A DNA stretch of 6,601 nucleotides from an uncultured Clostridium sp. (GTDB lineage Bacteria; Bacillota; Clostridia; Lachnospirales; Lachnospiraceae). The stretch covers positions 1 to 6,601 of the forward strand of contig CATWBR010000253.1 of assembly GCA_958349075.1 (NCBI GenBank). Direction: 5' to 3'. The position numbers and the translations under genes were made by a program. The notes below the pieces were generated by a model. It was not told where the DNA came from, ran no database searches, and worked only from the letters and a program-made list of their open reading frames with translations. Of the stretch, positions 1 to 6,522 are shown piece after piece (the first letter of the stretch is position 1; each line of letters opens with the position of its first letter).

Positions 1-27
1 GGGGAAACAATTTTTTGTTTTTTCATC

Positions 28-52
28 TGTCTACTTGACAGGGAGCGGTTCA
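28..52. mobile_element. Possible terminal inverted repeat of an IS3-family insertion sequence
   Basis: Read on the minus strand from position 52, the sequence begins TGAACCGCTCCC and ends AGTAGACA. This follows the pattern I know for many IS3-family ends (TGAAC-GC-CCC, a few variable bases, then A-GT-AGACA). The element would lie on the low-coordinate side and run off the window. Orientation is open. As a right end, a transposase would come from the plus strand to the left; in one plus frame a stop falls at 36-38. As a left end, the ATG at 26-24 on the minus strand, followed by a lysine-rich stretch, could begin its first ORF, though it has no Shine-Dalgarno sequence. Only one end is visible, so neither the partner repeat nor a target duplication can be seen. 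Confidence 0.4.
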
Positions 53-130
53 ATCCGCATATCCTGCCGCCTTCTCTTATCTATAACACAGTGTCTTCTT
101 TTCTCTCAATTCCCCTTTCTCTTTTCCCTC

Positions 131-526
131 TTAAAACGTCACCCCCGCCCTCAAAATAACATTCGCATAAGCCGTAGTCTCCCCCGTCCTGATCACTGCC
201 TGACATCCCTTCATCCTCTCCTTAAAAACCTCATGCTCTACATACTCAGCCTCCACTCCGGGAAATCTCTCCAAAATCTCCTGCTCCATCTGAGGGGACT
301 TTTCGCGGATCTCCCCGGCCAGAATAATCCCCTCCACTTCCATCTCACTCAGCACCGCATCCAGTGTCTGAAGGAAACCGGGGACTCCTTTTACAAGAGC
401 CAAATCAATCCTCTCCACATTTTCCGGTACCGGAAGTCCTGCATCCCCAATTGCAATCTGCTGTGTATGGCCAAGTTTGGAAATTACATAACTGATTTCC
501 GAGTTCAATAATTCCGTTTTCTTCAT
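131..526 (-). CDS. rbsD: D-ribose pyranase (RbsD family)
   Basis: A cytoplasmic mutarotase-like enzyme that interconverts pyranose and furanose forms of ribose (and, in the family, related sugars), supplying the form that downstream enzymes use. The 131 residues match the usual length of Gram-positive RbsD. The N-terminus reads LNSEISYVISKLGHT, then DAGLPVP, and the C-terminus ends YANVILRAGVTF, all hallmark RbsD blocks. The family's catalytic and sugar-binding positions are present: His20, Asp28, His98, Tyr120 and Asn122. These blocks fit RbsD better than the related fucose mutarotase FucU. The start is supported by GGAG at 534-537 with a 7-base spacer. It is the last gene of the operon, 26 bases after the M24-like gene. 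No ribokinase is nearby, so the sugar need not be ribose. The family call is secure; the substrate is not. Confidence 0.93.
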   Translation of the reverse strand: MKKTELLNSEISYVISKLGHTQQIAIGDAGLPVPENVERIDLALVKGVPGFLQTLDAVLSEMEVEGIILAGEIREKSPQMEQEILERFPGVEAEYVEHEVFKERMKGCQAVIRTGETTAYANVILRAGVTF

Positions 527-552
527 TCCACCGCTCCATTTTCATCTAATAA

Positions 553-1698
553 TCAATCTATAACCAATAAATCCGGTCTTTCCATCCTAATCCCGTCAAT
601 CTCCCAAATCAGTTTTGGATACGAAATCGGCCTTGTAATAAAAACAGGCCCGTCCTTTGTAACGAGGAAGGAATCCTCCGACTTTGTGCCATCCACCACC
701 GGATTATAGCAGTATGCCTGGTTTTCCTGGATCTTATGGTGGCAGTCCGGCGTAATCATATACTCCCTTGGCCAATATCCCTGACAGCCTCCCTGGCCGT
801 GCTTTTCAAACATCCCTTCGTACCCTTTGTCCAGATATGCCTTTTTCAGCGTCTCGTACATACGGATTTCATCTTCACCGACTGCTGCCCTGGCCGCCGC
901 CATACACTCCATCTCGCTGCAGTCTCTGTACTGCCGAATCAATGACTCCTCCGGTTTTCCAAAATAAATCATCCGGGATACCGTTGTAATCAGCCCTTTA
1001 TATCTTCCGTTGATAGAGACGATCAGATTATTTTTAAGCGGTTTATCCGTAGGAAGGCCATGCCGGAACTGGCAGGCTCTCTCATCGGCCGACACCAGAT
1101 GCATTACCTGTTCGATGTTGTATTTCCAGAGTGCGTCTGATATTCCGCCTGCAATTTCCATTTCCGTCATACCCGGTTTTATTGTTGGAAGATATTCTTC
1201 CAGCGCCATGGACATGGTGTCTCCGAGATAACGGTAACGGCCCATTTCATTTTCCGTCATGCAGAGACGCAGCGGCCCAATCCACTCGTTTGCCACCACC
1301 GCTCCGCCGCAGGGCATGTCGCTGATGACCTTATCCATGGCTGAGACATGTTTTTTAACAAATTCGGCCAGTCTGTTTTCCTCCCACCCATAGACAAAAA
1401 GTTCAAATCCCAGTTCCGGCAGCATTTCTTCTTTTCTCAACCGGGGTTCTTCTATAACATTGCAGACTGCATACATCCCCTGCCTGGTGATCAAAACAGA
1501 TACCGCTCCCGCATCAAAACAGTTTGCCACAAAACTTTTCCCTCCGGCCGTAATCCAACTGAAGTTTGGATGTTTTGTCAGCAGAACCGCCTCCATTCCC
1601 CGTTCTTCCAGCATTCTGCCGATTCTCCGCCTCTTTAACGATATTTCAAACCGTCTGGCCTCCAGGGATGTATCTTCTTTATATTTAAAAAAATCCAT
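553..1698 (-). CDS. Creatinase/prolidase-fold (M24 family) protein with degenerate metal site
   Basis: This 381-residue protein has the two-domain build of creatinase and prolidase: an N-terminal domain (about 20-150) and a C-terminal pita-bread domain (about 155-355). Family landmarks are IKPGMTEMEIA (173-183), RHGLPTDKPL (212-221, with His213 at the conserved substrate histidine), YKG followed by SRM (Arg242), HGQGG (300-304) and a C-terminal SEDSFLVTKDG (340-350). Compared with aminopeptidase P, only two of five metal ligands remain, His300 and Glu341. The two aspartates fall on Ser228 and Thr239, and the first glutamate on Asn332. This resembles creatinase, which works without metal, so a metal-independent C-N hydrolase or related reaction is more likely than a peptidase. 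The start has AGGGGG at 1708-1713, 9 bases upstream. It lies between a sugar dehydrogenase and rbsD, so its substrate is probably tied to the imported sugar. The actual reaction is unknown. Confidence 0.85.
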   Translation of the reverse strand: MDFFKYKEDTSLEARRFEISLKRRRIGRMLEERGMEAVLLTKHPNFSWITAGGKSFVANCFDAGAVSVLITRQGMYAVCNVIEEPRLRKEEMLPELGFELFVYGWEENRLAEFVKKHVSAMDKVISDMPCGGAVVANEWIGPLRLCMTENEMGRYRYLGDTMSMALEEYLPTIKPGMTEMEIAGGISDALWKYNIEQVMHLVSADERACQFRHGLPTDKPLKNNLIVSINGRYKGLITTVSRMIYFGKPEESLIRQYRDCSEMECMAAARAAVGEDEIRMYETLKKAYLDKGYEGMFEKHGQGGCQGYWPREYMITPDCHHKIQENQAYCYNPVVDGTKSEDSFLVTKDGPVFITRPISYPKLIWEIDGIRMERPDLLVID

Positions 1699-1734
1699 TG
1701 CGTATATCCCCCTACTGTTTTAATTTCCCTTCCC

Positions 1735-2751
1735 CTACCGGTTCGGATCAATCAATATCTCAACCCCTGTACCGTTTCTAAGCAATTCAATCCCCTTTAA
1801 TGTATCCTCTAACGGCAGTGTATGGGTAATCAATTCACTGAGGTTCAGCACACCGCTCTCCAAAAGTTTAACTGCCTGTGGAAATGTCGCGTTGGCAAGC
1901 CAGGTCCCTTTCACGTCAATCTCGTGCTGTGTAATCCGGCTCTGCGCTATCTCCGGCCTCGCATTTGCGTTGACTCCAAACAGCAGCACGGTGCCTCCCT
2001 TTCTTACTGCCTTCACCGCCTCCATCATCTGGCTTCCCACCACATCCACACCGTAGTCCGCACCCAGCGGAAGCAGTTCTCTCACAAAGCTTTCCAGGTC
2101 CTGTTTAAGCGGATTAATCACATAGTCCGCACCGGATTTTCCGGCGAATTCACGTCTCAGCTCACTGGGCTCCGAAACAATCACCGGATACGCCCCCGCC
2201 GCTTTCATCATCTGGGTGAACATCAGTCCGATCGTCCCCGCGCCAATCACCACGGCGCTCTCTCCGGGCATCACCCTGATTTTCCTGAAACCATTCAGCA
2301 GACATGCCAGCGGTTCTGCAAAAGCCGCAATTTCTGCCGGAAGCTCCCGGCTCACTTTGTATACTACACGCTCCGATGTCCTTACATATTCTGCAAACCC
2401 TCCGTCTACATCAATTCCCATGGCCTTGATATTTTCACAGAAATTGGGAAGATTATTTTTACAGTAATCGCAAACGCCGCAGTAATTGTTGGGATTTAAA
2501 ACGACACGGTCCCCAACTTTTACCGTTGTTACTTTCTCTCCGGTTTCTACAATTTTTCCCACCAGTTCATGACCGAGTATCGTTCCCTGTGTCGCTTTGT
2601 AACCGGGCGGGACACTCATAATATGTACATCCGTACCGCAGATGCTGCAAAGTTCCACCTCTATTATCACATCATCTTCTTTTGTGATAACTGGTCTAGG
2701 GACCTCTTTTATAACCAGCACTCCCTCTTTTTCAAATACCGCTGCTCTCAT
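1735..2751 (-). CDS. Zinc-dependent medium-chain alcohol/polyol dehydrogenase
   Basis: A 338-residue MDR-superfamily enzyme of the sorbitol/threonine dehydrogenase type, which oxidises a secondary hydroxyl of a sugar or polyol to a ketone with NAD(P). Catalytic zinc ligands are Cys38 (in CSICGTDVH), His61 and Glu62 (GHE), and Glu146 (FAEPLAC). The structural zinc lobe has Cys91, Cys94, Cys97 and Cys105. The Rossmann motif is VIGAGTIG (168-175), and acidic Glu194 at the end of the second strand suggests NAD over NADP. I start at the ATG at 2751 rather than the upstream GTG at 2772. AGGAGG sits 8 bases before this ATG, and MRAAVFEKEG is a typical beginning for the family. It follows the second permease by 57 bases and precedes the M24-like gene by 36. 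Substrate unassigned; a polyol or sugar acid is plausible. Confidence 0.92.
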   Translation of the reverse strand: MRAAVFEKEGVLVIKEVPRPVITKEDDVIIEVELCSICGTDVHIMSVPPGYKATQGTILGHELVGKIVETGEKVTTVKVGDRVVLNPNNYCGVCDYCKNNLPNFCENIKAMGIDVDGGFAEYVRTSERVVYKVSRELPAEIAAFAEPLACLLNGFRKIRVMPGESAVVIGAGTIGLMFTQMMKAAGAYPVIVSEPSELRREFAGKSGADYVINPLKQDLESFVRELLPLGADYGVDVVGSQMMEAVKAVRKGGTVLLFGVNANARPEIAQSRITQHEIDVKGTWLANATFPQAVKLLESGVLNLSELITHTLPLEDTLKGIELLRNGTGVEILIDPNR

Positions 2752-2759
2752 CAATACTG

Positions 2760-2765
2760 CCTCCT
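2760..2765 (-). promoter_or_regulatory. Ribosome binding site deciding the dehydrogenase start
   Basis: Minus-strand AGGAGG lies 8 bases ahead of the ATG at 2751. The alternative GTG at 2772 would put this site inside the coding region and has no comparable sequence at the right distance, so the shorter protein is preferred. Confidence 0.85.
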
Positions 2766-2808
2766 GTCTCACTGCGATTTCGTTTCCTGTTTCTATTTCT
2801 TACCATCC

Positions 2809-3798
2809 CTACTGGTTGGCCCGGGCTATTTCCCGTTTCTGCCGGTATTTCACCGCCAGATAGTCCAGCAGAATCCCAATAATCAGAAGGATTCCATATG
2901 TTGAAGAGCGCACAAAGCTGCTGATCCTCAGCAGGTTAAATCCGGAATCCAGCATCTGCAGGGCTACGACTGACAAAAGGATATTAAGCACATTTCCCTT
3001 CCCTCCAAGAGGAGAGATCCCTGCGAACACGGAAGCCAGCATGGCCTGCAGTACATAGGAAGTGCCATAGTCGTATTTTGCCGAGTTGGTTCTGGCCAGA
3101 ATCAGGATTCCGGTCAGGGCTCCCAGCATGGACGACATCATATATGTCTTGAAAACCGTCTTTACATTATCAATGCCGCAGTAAAAACTGGCCACCCTGT
3201 TGGAGCCGAAGAGCTGGGTTCTGAGTCCATGGGGCGTTCTGTGGATGATTAAATACACGGCCAGCAGGGCCGCAAGAAAAATAATAAGCGGCATTGGCAC
3301 CAGCCCGAACAGTTTTCCGTTTCCGATAAACATGACCTGTTCCGGAAAAACTCCGAACACACCTTGGCCTTTCGTGAGTACCATGCAGATTCCCGTAAAA
3401 AGGTTTTGGGTTCCCAGTGTAGCCAGGATCGGAAAGATTCCCAGCTTTGCAACCAGAATTCCATTGATTATTCCGCATACGAGACCAATTGCCACCGTCG
3501 ATGCCAGGCAGAGCAGCAGATATGTCCACACGCCGCTGCCCGTAAGCCCTTCCGGCATAAACTGAAGCAGAATAATTCCGTTTACGGTTGCCGTCAGGTT
3601 AGCCACCGCCACAATCGATAAATCCGCCCCCGCCGTCAGCATCGTAATTCCAATTCCCAATGTCAGAAGCCCCGCCTCCGGAAACTGGAAACACATGGAT
3701 TCAAAGTTGTAAGCCGTCAGAAAACGGTCCGGCTTTAAGCAGGCGAAAATCAGGAATACCACCAGATTAATTCCCAGTAATTGTTTTATTTTACCCAT
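2809..3798 (-). CDS. Sugar ABC transporter permease 2 (RbsC/CUT2 family)
   Basis: An inner-membrane permease of 329 residues, normal length for the BPD_transp_2 family that carries ribose, galactose, rhamnose and AI-2. Hydrophobic segments run through the protein, roughly at 8-21, 42-58, 62-80, 92-112, 120-140, 167-185, 220-236, 250-285 and 302-315. Family signatures are TAGADLSIVAVANLTATV (55-72, the GG-DLS region), LFGSNRVASFYCGI (196-209, the cytoplasmic loop that docks on the ATPase) and FAGISPLGGKGNVLN (258-272). Its sequence differs clearly from the permease just upstream, so the two probably form a heterodimer, as in LsrC/LsrD-type systems. Its Shine-Dalgarno AAGGAGGG (3806-3813) overlaps the stop codon of the upstream permease, which implies translational coupling. 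Substrate unknown. Confidence 0.92.
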   Translation of the reverse strand: MGKIKQLLGINLVVFLIFACLKPDRFLTAYNFESMCFQFPEAGLLTLGIGITMLTAGADLSIVAVANLTATVNGIILLQFMPEGLTGSGVWTYLLLCLASTVAIGLVCGIINGILVAKLGIFPILATLGTQNLFTGICMVLTKGQGVFGVFPEQVMFIGNGKLFGLVPMPLIIFLAALLAVYLIIHRTPHGLRTQLFGSNRVASFYCGIDNVKTVFKTYMMSSMLGALTGILILARTNSAKYDYGTSYVLQAMLASVFAGISPLGGKGNVLNILLSVVALQMLDSGFNLLRISSFVRSSTYGILLIIGILLDYLAVKYRQKREIARANQ

Positions 3799-3805
3799 AC
3801 GATTT

Positions 3806-3813
3806 CCCTCCTT
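3806..3813 (-). promoter_or_regulatory. Ribosome binding site overlapping the upstream stop codon
   Basis: Minus-strand AAGGAGGG shares its first bases with the TAA stop of permease 1 (3812-3814) and lies 7 bases from the ATG of permease 2. A ribosome finishing the first permease would sit on the start of the second, which fits equal production of two heterodimer subunits. Confidence 0.85.
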
Positions 3814-4813
3814 ATGTGCGGGCCTCTCTCTTTGCCTTTATGGACTGTACCAGCACGGCAAAGATAATCAACAGGCCAAAGGTGAATTTCTGCCAATAGG
3901 AAGGTACGTTAATCAGCGCCAGGTTATTATTTATAACGTTGGTCAGCATCAGTCCCAGGAAGACTCCAAACACCGTTCCTTTTCCGCCAGAAATACTGGT
4001 TCCGCCCATTACCACGGCTGCGATTACAGTCAGTTCCTCTCCCTGAAAGCTCATGGGATCCGCCATACGGTTATTGCTTACGTAGATAAGTCCGGCAATC
4101 CCGGCCAGAAGACCGGCATAACCGTAAATGAACATCCTGATACCCGTCAGATTATATCCGATTCTCTGTGCGCTGGAACTGTCCCCTCCCAAAGCGTAAA
4201 CTCCCCGCCCGATTATGGTATGGTTCAGAATCAGGTGCGTAATAATCATAATTCCCAACATGATAAAAACAGAAAAATGGAGCCCATAACTGGAGCCGGT
4301 CGCGTCCACCATGTTGAACCAGTACGTCTTGGAAAACTCAATCGTACAGGGCGGCATCTCCGCACTTGCCACATATTCATTTCCCACAAATTTCAGTACG
4401 ATTCCCCTGATACTTGTCGCCACACTGAGTGTTACAATAAAAATCGGTATATTAAACTTATTGACCAGAAATGCATTCAGGAATCCAAACAGCATACCAA
4501 ACACCGCCGAAATCAGCATCAGCACCAGAATCGGACCCTGATAGCCCATCGAAGCCGCAAGGCGGATTGTCATATATGCCGAACATATGGCAATAGCCAT
4601 AAAAGACATGTCGATTCCGCCGTTGATAATAATCATCATGACACCGCAGGCGAAAATACCGGTCACAATCATGGTTCTGAACAGATCGAACATATTCCTT
4701 ACGGTAAGAAACGAGGGGTTCAGCACGGAAAACAACGCCATAACAAGAAACAGAATAATCAAAACAATAAATTCATTACTCTTAACAAACTTTTTCATTC
4801 CGGAATTCATCAT
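3812..4813 (-). CDS. Sugar ABC transporter permease 1 (RbsC/CUT2 family)
   Basis: An inner-membrane permease of 333 residues in the BPD_transp_2 family. A short basic N-terminus (MKKFVKSNE) is followed by about nine to ten hydrophobic stretches, approximately 15-32, 47-63, 70-88, 94-116, 122-142, 178-197, 226-246, 261-298 and 310-325. Characteristic motifs are INGGIDMS (63-70), ALGGDSSSAQRIGYN (207-221, the ATPase-contact loop) and VVMGGTSISGGKGTVFG (267-283), which closely follow the RbsC consensus. The ATG at 4813 lies 2 bases after the ATPase stop, and its Shine-Dalgarno AAGGAGG is inside the ATPase's last codons, a tightly coupled arrangement. Two nearby in-frame ATGs (4810 and the sixth codon) are farther from the site and less likely. 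It pairs with the adjacent, divergent permease. Substrate unknown. Confidence 0.93.
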   Translation of the reverse strand: MMNSGMKKFVKSNEFIVLIILFLVMALFSVLNPSFLTVRNMFDLFRTMIVTGIFACGVMMIIINGGIDMSFMAIAICSAYMTIRLAASMGYQGPILVLMLISAVFGMLFGFLNAFLVNKFNIPIFIVTLSVATSIRGIVLKFVGNEYVASAEMPPCTIEFSKTYWFNMVDATGSSYGLHFSVFIMLGIMIITHLILNHTIIGRGVYALGGDSSSAQRIGYNLTGIRMFIYGYAGLLAGIAGLIYVSNNRMADPMSFQGEELTVIAAVVMGGTSISGGKGTVFGVFLGLMLTNVINNNLALINVPSYWQKFTFGLLIIFAVLVQSIKAKREART

Positions 4814-4815
4814 AT

Positions 4816-6441
4816 CTATGGCGCCTCCTTCCCTTCTCCCGTTTGTCCGTGATCCGGACGGCCGTCACTCGTCTGCCCGTCACTCGTTTGCCCGTCACTC
4901 ATCTGCCCGTCCCGCCCGTCGCACTTTGCTCCGGTATCCTGCTTCTCCGCGGCCGACTGCGTGATCCTTTCATTCAGAAACTCCGCCGTTATCCGCTCCG
5001 TTTCCCCCTCATAAATCATTCTTCCTCCGTTCATTACGAGGATCCGGTTCGTCGTACTGAGCAGTTCGCCCAGGTCGTCTGAAATCATAATCACGGCCAG
5101 CCCCTTTTCTGCCAGTTCCCGCAGAATGCGGTGGATCTCACTTTTTGATTTCACATCGACTCCCACCGACGGGCCATTTAATATGAGGATTTCCGGCCGG
5201 CTGGCCAGCCATTTCGCTATGACGACCCTCTGCTGGTTCCCGCCCGAAAATGTGCCTGCCAGGACTTCCGTCCCCGCCGCATTGATATTTAATTCTTTTA
5301 TCCTGAGCGCTGCCTCTTCTTTCATTTTTTTAAAGTCCAGCATTCCGTTTTTTTTCTTTTTTCTCTCTAAAATGGAGGCGCTGATATTGTCTGTCAGTGT
5401 TCTCTCCATAAAAAGCCCTTCCGTCAGCCGGTCCTCCGGAACGTAGGCAATATGGTTTTCCAGGGCAGCCCGTATGTTTTTCAGTTCTCTCACTTCTCCA
5501 TGGATTTTTACGATGCCCTCATGGATTCTGCCAATACCGAACAGCGCCTTTGCAAGCTCCGTACGCCCGGAACCGAGCTGCCCTGTGATTCCCAGAATCT
5601 CACCGGCAAAAAGTTTAAAACTGATGTCGTAGAATTCCCCCTTCCGGCAGCACTTTTCGAGTTCCAGCACCGGTTTATCGCTGATTTTTTTATACCGGAA
5701 CGGAGTTACCTCGATTTCCTGTCCTGTCATATAATAGACAAGTTTGTCCCGTTCAAATTCCTCCACATGCTTGTCTACAATCATGTCCCCGTTTCTTATT
5801 ACCGCAATTCTCTGGCATACGGTAAATACTTCGTCCAGCTTATGACTGACAAAGATTACCGCAATGCCCTTTTCCGACAGTCCATAGATAATCTGGTACA
5901 GGCGTTCTATTTCTTTCTTGGTGAGAGCCGTCGTGGGCTCGTCCATTATGATCAGCTTTGCGTTCTGGAGGATTGCCCTTGAAATGGCTATAATCTGCTT
6001 CTGCGCTACCGGAAGTCTGCTTACCTCCTCATCCAGATCCATCTTCACTCCGATCATGTCGAGGGCATCCTGCGCCTGCTGACTCATCCTTTTCCAGTTT
6101 ACCAGACGTTTTCCTTCTACAAGCTGTGTTCCCAGGGATATATTCTCCGCAACGGTCAGATTCGGGAAAACAGAAAAATCCTGATAAATAACCTGTATTC
6201 CCTCTTTGATTGATGCGGTGGGAAGAAGTTCGGTGTAACTGTGTCCGTTCAATTCAATTGTTCCGGAATCCGCCCTGTAGACACCCGAGATAATTTTAAT
6301 CAGTGTAGATTTTCCACACCCGTTCTCTCCCACCAGGCAAAGCCGTTCTCCCGGATAAACGGTTAAATCAATATCTTTCAGCACCCGGTGCCCCGAAAAT
6401 GATTTGTTAATTCCCGATACCTTTAAAACTGGAGTTCCCAT
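4816..6441 (-). CDS. CUT2-type sugar ABC transporter ATP-binding protein (RbsA/MglA-like)
   Basis: A fused double ATPase that powers sugar uptake from the cytoplasmic side. Half one has Walker A GENGCGKST (38-46), Q-loop Gln87, a weak signature LPVAQKQ (143-149), Walker B LIIMDEPT (163-170) and His200. Half two has the family's lysine-less Walker A GQLGSGRTE (287-295) and a good signature FSGGNQQ (398-404). However, its Walker B reads LILNGPSVGVDV (419-430) where relatives have LILDEPTRGVDV, losing both Asp and catalytic Glu. Only one composite ATP site looks functional. At 541 residues it is longer than the usual 495-510 because of a low-complexity tail (about 498-541) with SDGQT repeats. 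The start has AAAGAGG at 6450-6456, 8 bases upstream. It is the first operon gene; no binding-protein gene lies between it and the intron end. Ribose, other pentoses or polyols are all possible cargo. Confidence 0.93.
   Translation of the reverse strand: MGTPVLKVSGINKSFSGHRVLKDIDLTVYPGERLCLVGENGCGKSTLIKIISGVYRADSGTIELNGHSYTELLPTASIKEGIQVIYQDFSVFPNLTVAENISLGTQLVEGKRLVNWKRMSQQAQDALDMIGVKMDLDEEVSRLPVAQKQIIAISRAILQNAKLIIMDEPTTALTKKEIERLYQIIYGLSEKGIAVIFVSHKLDEVFTVCQRIAVIRNGDMIVDKHVEEFERDKLVYYMTGQEIEVTPFRYKKISDKPVLELEKCCRKGEFYDISFKLFAGEILGITGQLGSGRTELAKALFGIGRIHEGIVKIHGEVRELKNIRAALENHIAYVPEDRLTEGLFMERTLTDNISASILERKKKKNGMLDFKKMKEEAALRIKELNINAAGTEVLAGTFSGGNQQRVVIAKWLASRPEILILNGPSVGVDVKSKSEIHRILRELAEKGLAVIMISDDLGELLSTTNRILVMNGGRMIYEGETERITAEFLNERITQSAAEKQDTGAKCDGRDGQMSDGQTSDGQTSDGRPDHGQTGEGKEAP
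4824..4830 (-). promoter_or_regulatory. Ribosome binding site of permease 1 inside the ATPase gene
   Basis: Minus-strand AAGGAGG lies within the codons for the last residues of the ATPase, 10 bases before the ATG at 4813. The repeat-containing tail of the ATPase immediately precedes it. Confidence 0.8.
4862..4906. repeat. 15-bp in-frame tandem repeat (three copies) in the ATPase C-terminus
   Basis: Three consecutive 15-base units, CCGTCACTCGTCTGC with one or two changes each, occupy 4862-4876, 4877-4891 and 4892-4906. Decayed units flank them (4847-4861 and 4907-4921). On the minus strand they encode SDGQT repeats (about residues 510-534), a hydrophilic acidic tail beyond the conserved ABC domain. 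The unit is a multiple of three, so copy-number change would alter tail length without breaking the frame. Confidence 0.9.
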
Positions 6442-6449
6442 AGATTATA

Positions 6450-6456
6450 CCTCTTT
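6450..6456 (-). promoter_or_regulatory. Ribosome binding site of the first operon gene
   Basis: Minus-strand AAAGAGG lies 8 bases before the ATG at 6441 and fixes the ATPase start. It sits 4 bases downstream of a GC-rich hairpin, so access to it could depend on that structure. Confidence 0.75.
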
Positions 6457-6460
6457 CACC

Positions 6461-6489
6461 GTCCCGGCCGCGAACCGCCCTGCCGGGAC
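6461..6489 (-). repeat. GC-rich inverted repeat in the operon leader
   Basis: Arms GTCCCGGC (6461-6468) and GCCGGGAC (6482-6489) are perfect complements, with a 13-base loop. No T-run follows on the minus strand, so it is not a standard intrinsic terminator for transcription entering the operon. It could be an RNA structure beside the ribosome binding site, an operator, or the remains of an upstream gene's end. Confidence 0.7.
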
Positions 6490-6522
6490 TTACAATCTGC
6501 ATTTCCTCGCGGAGCGTTCTAC

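Noticed and set aside
5..23. AT-rich hairpin AAACAA/TTGTTT followed by T's on the plus strand, as a terminator
   Set aside because: The stem has only one G-C pair and lies beside the IS-like end, with no plus-strand gene visible to terminate; too weak to call.
1..26. Minus-strand ATG followed by a lysine-rich stretch, as the start of a seventh operon gene
   Set aside because: Only eight codons are visible, there is no Shine-Dalgarno sequence, and it lies within the presumed IS element.
53..130. Terminator or small gene after rbsD
   Set aside because: Only very short symmetric patches such as ACACAGTGT are present, without a stem plus T-run on the minus strand; no supported ORF.
35..511. 158-codon open frame on the plus strand opposite rbsD
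   Set aside because: It begins at a TTG inside the IS-like end and lies antisense to a clear RbsD with all catalytic residues; its product is low-complexity and resembles nothing I recognise.
1822..2499. 225-codon plus-strand frame opposite the dehydrogenase
   Set aside because: It is antisense to conserved zinc-binding and Rossmann motifs, and its composition (rich in His, Arg, Cys) is typical of a shadow frame.
2752..2772. GTG start giving the dehydrogenase seven extra residues
   Set aside because: The AGGAGG site at 2760-2765 lies inside this extension and is ideally placed for the ATG at 2751.
4220..4852. 210-codon plus-strand frame opposite permease 1
   Set aside because: Its product is extremely rich in His, Asn, Gln and Lys, as expected from reading a hydrophobic gene backwards; no family motif.
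6444..6449. TATAAT just before the ATPase start, as a -10 promoter box
   Set aside because: It ends two bases before the ATG, so transcription would start inside the gene with no usable later start; there is no -35 at the right distance.
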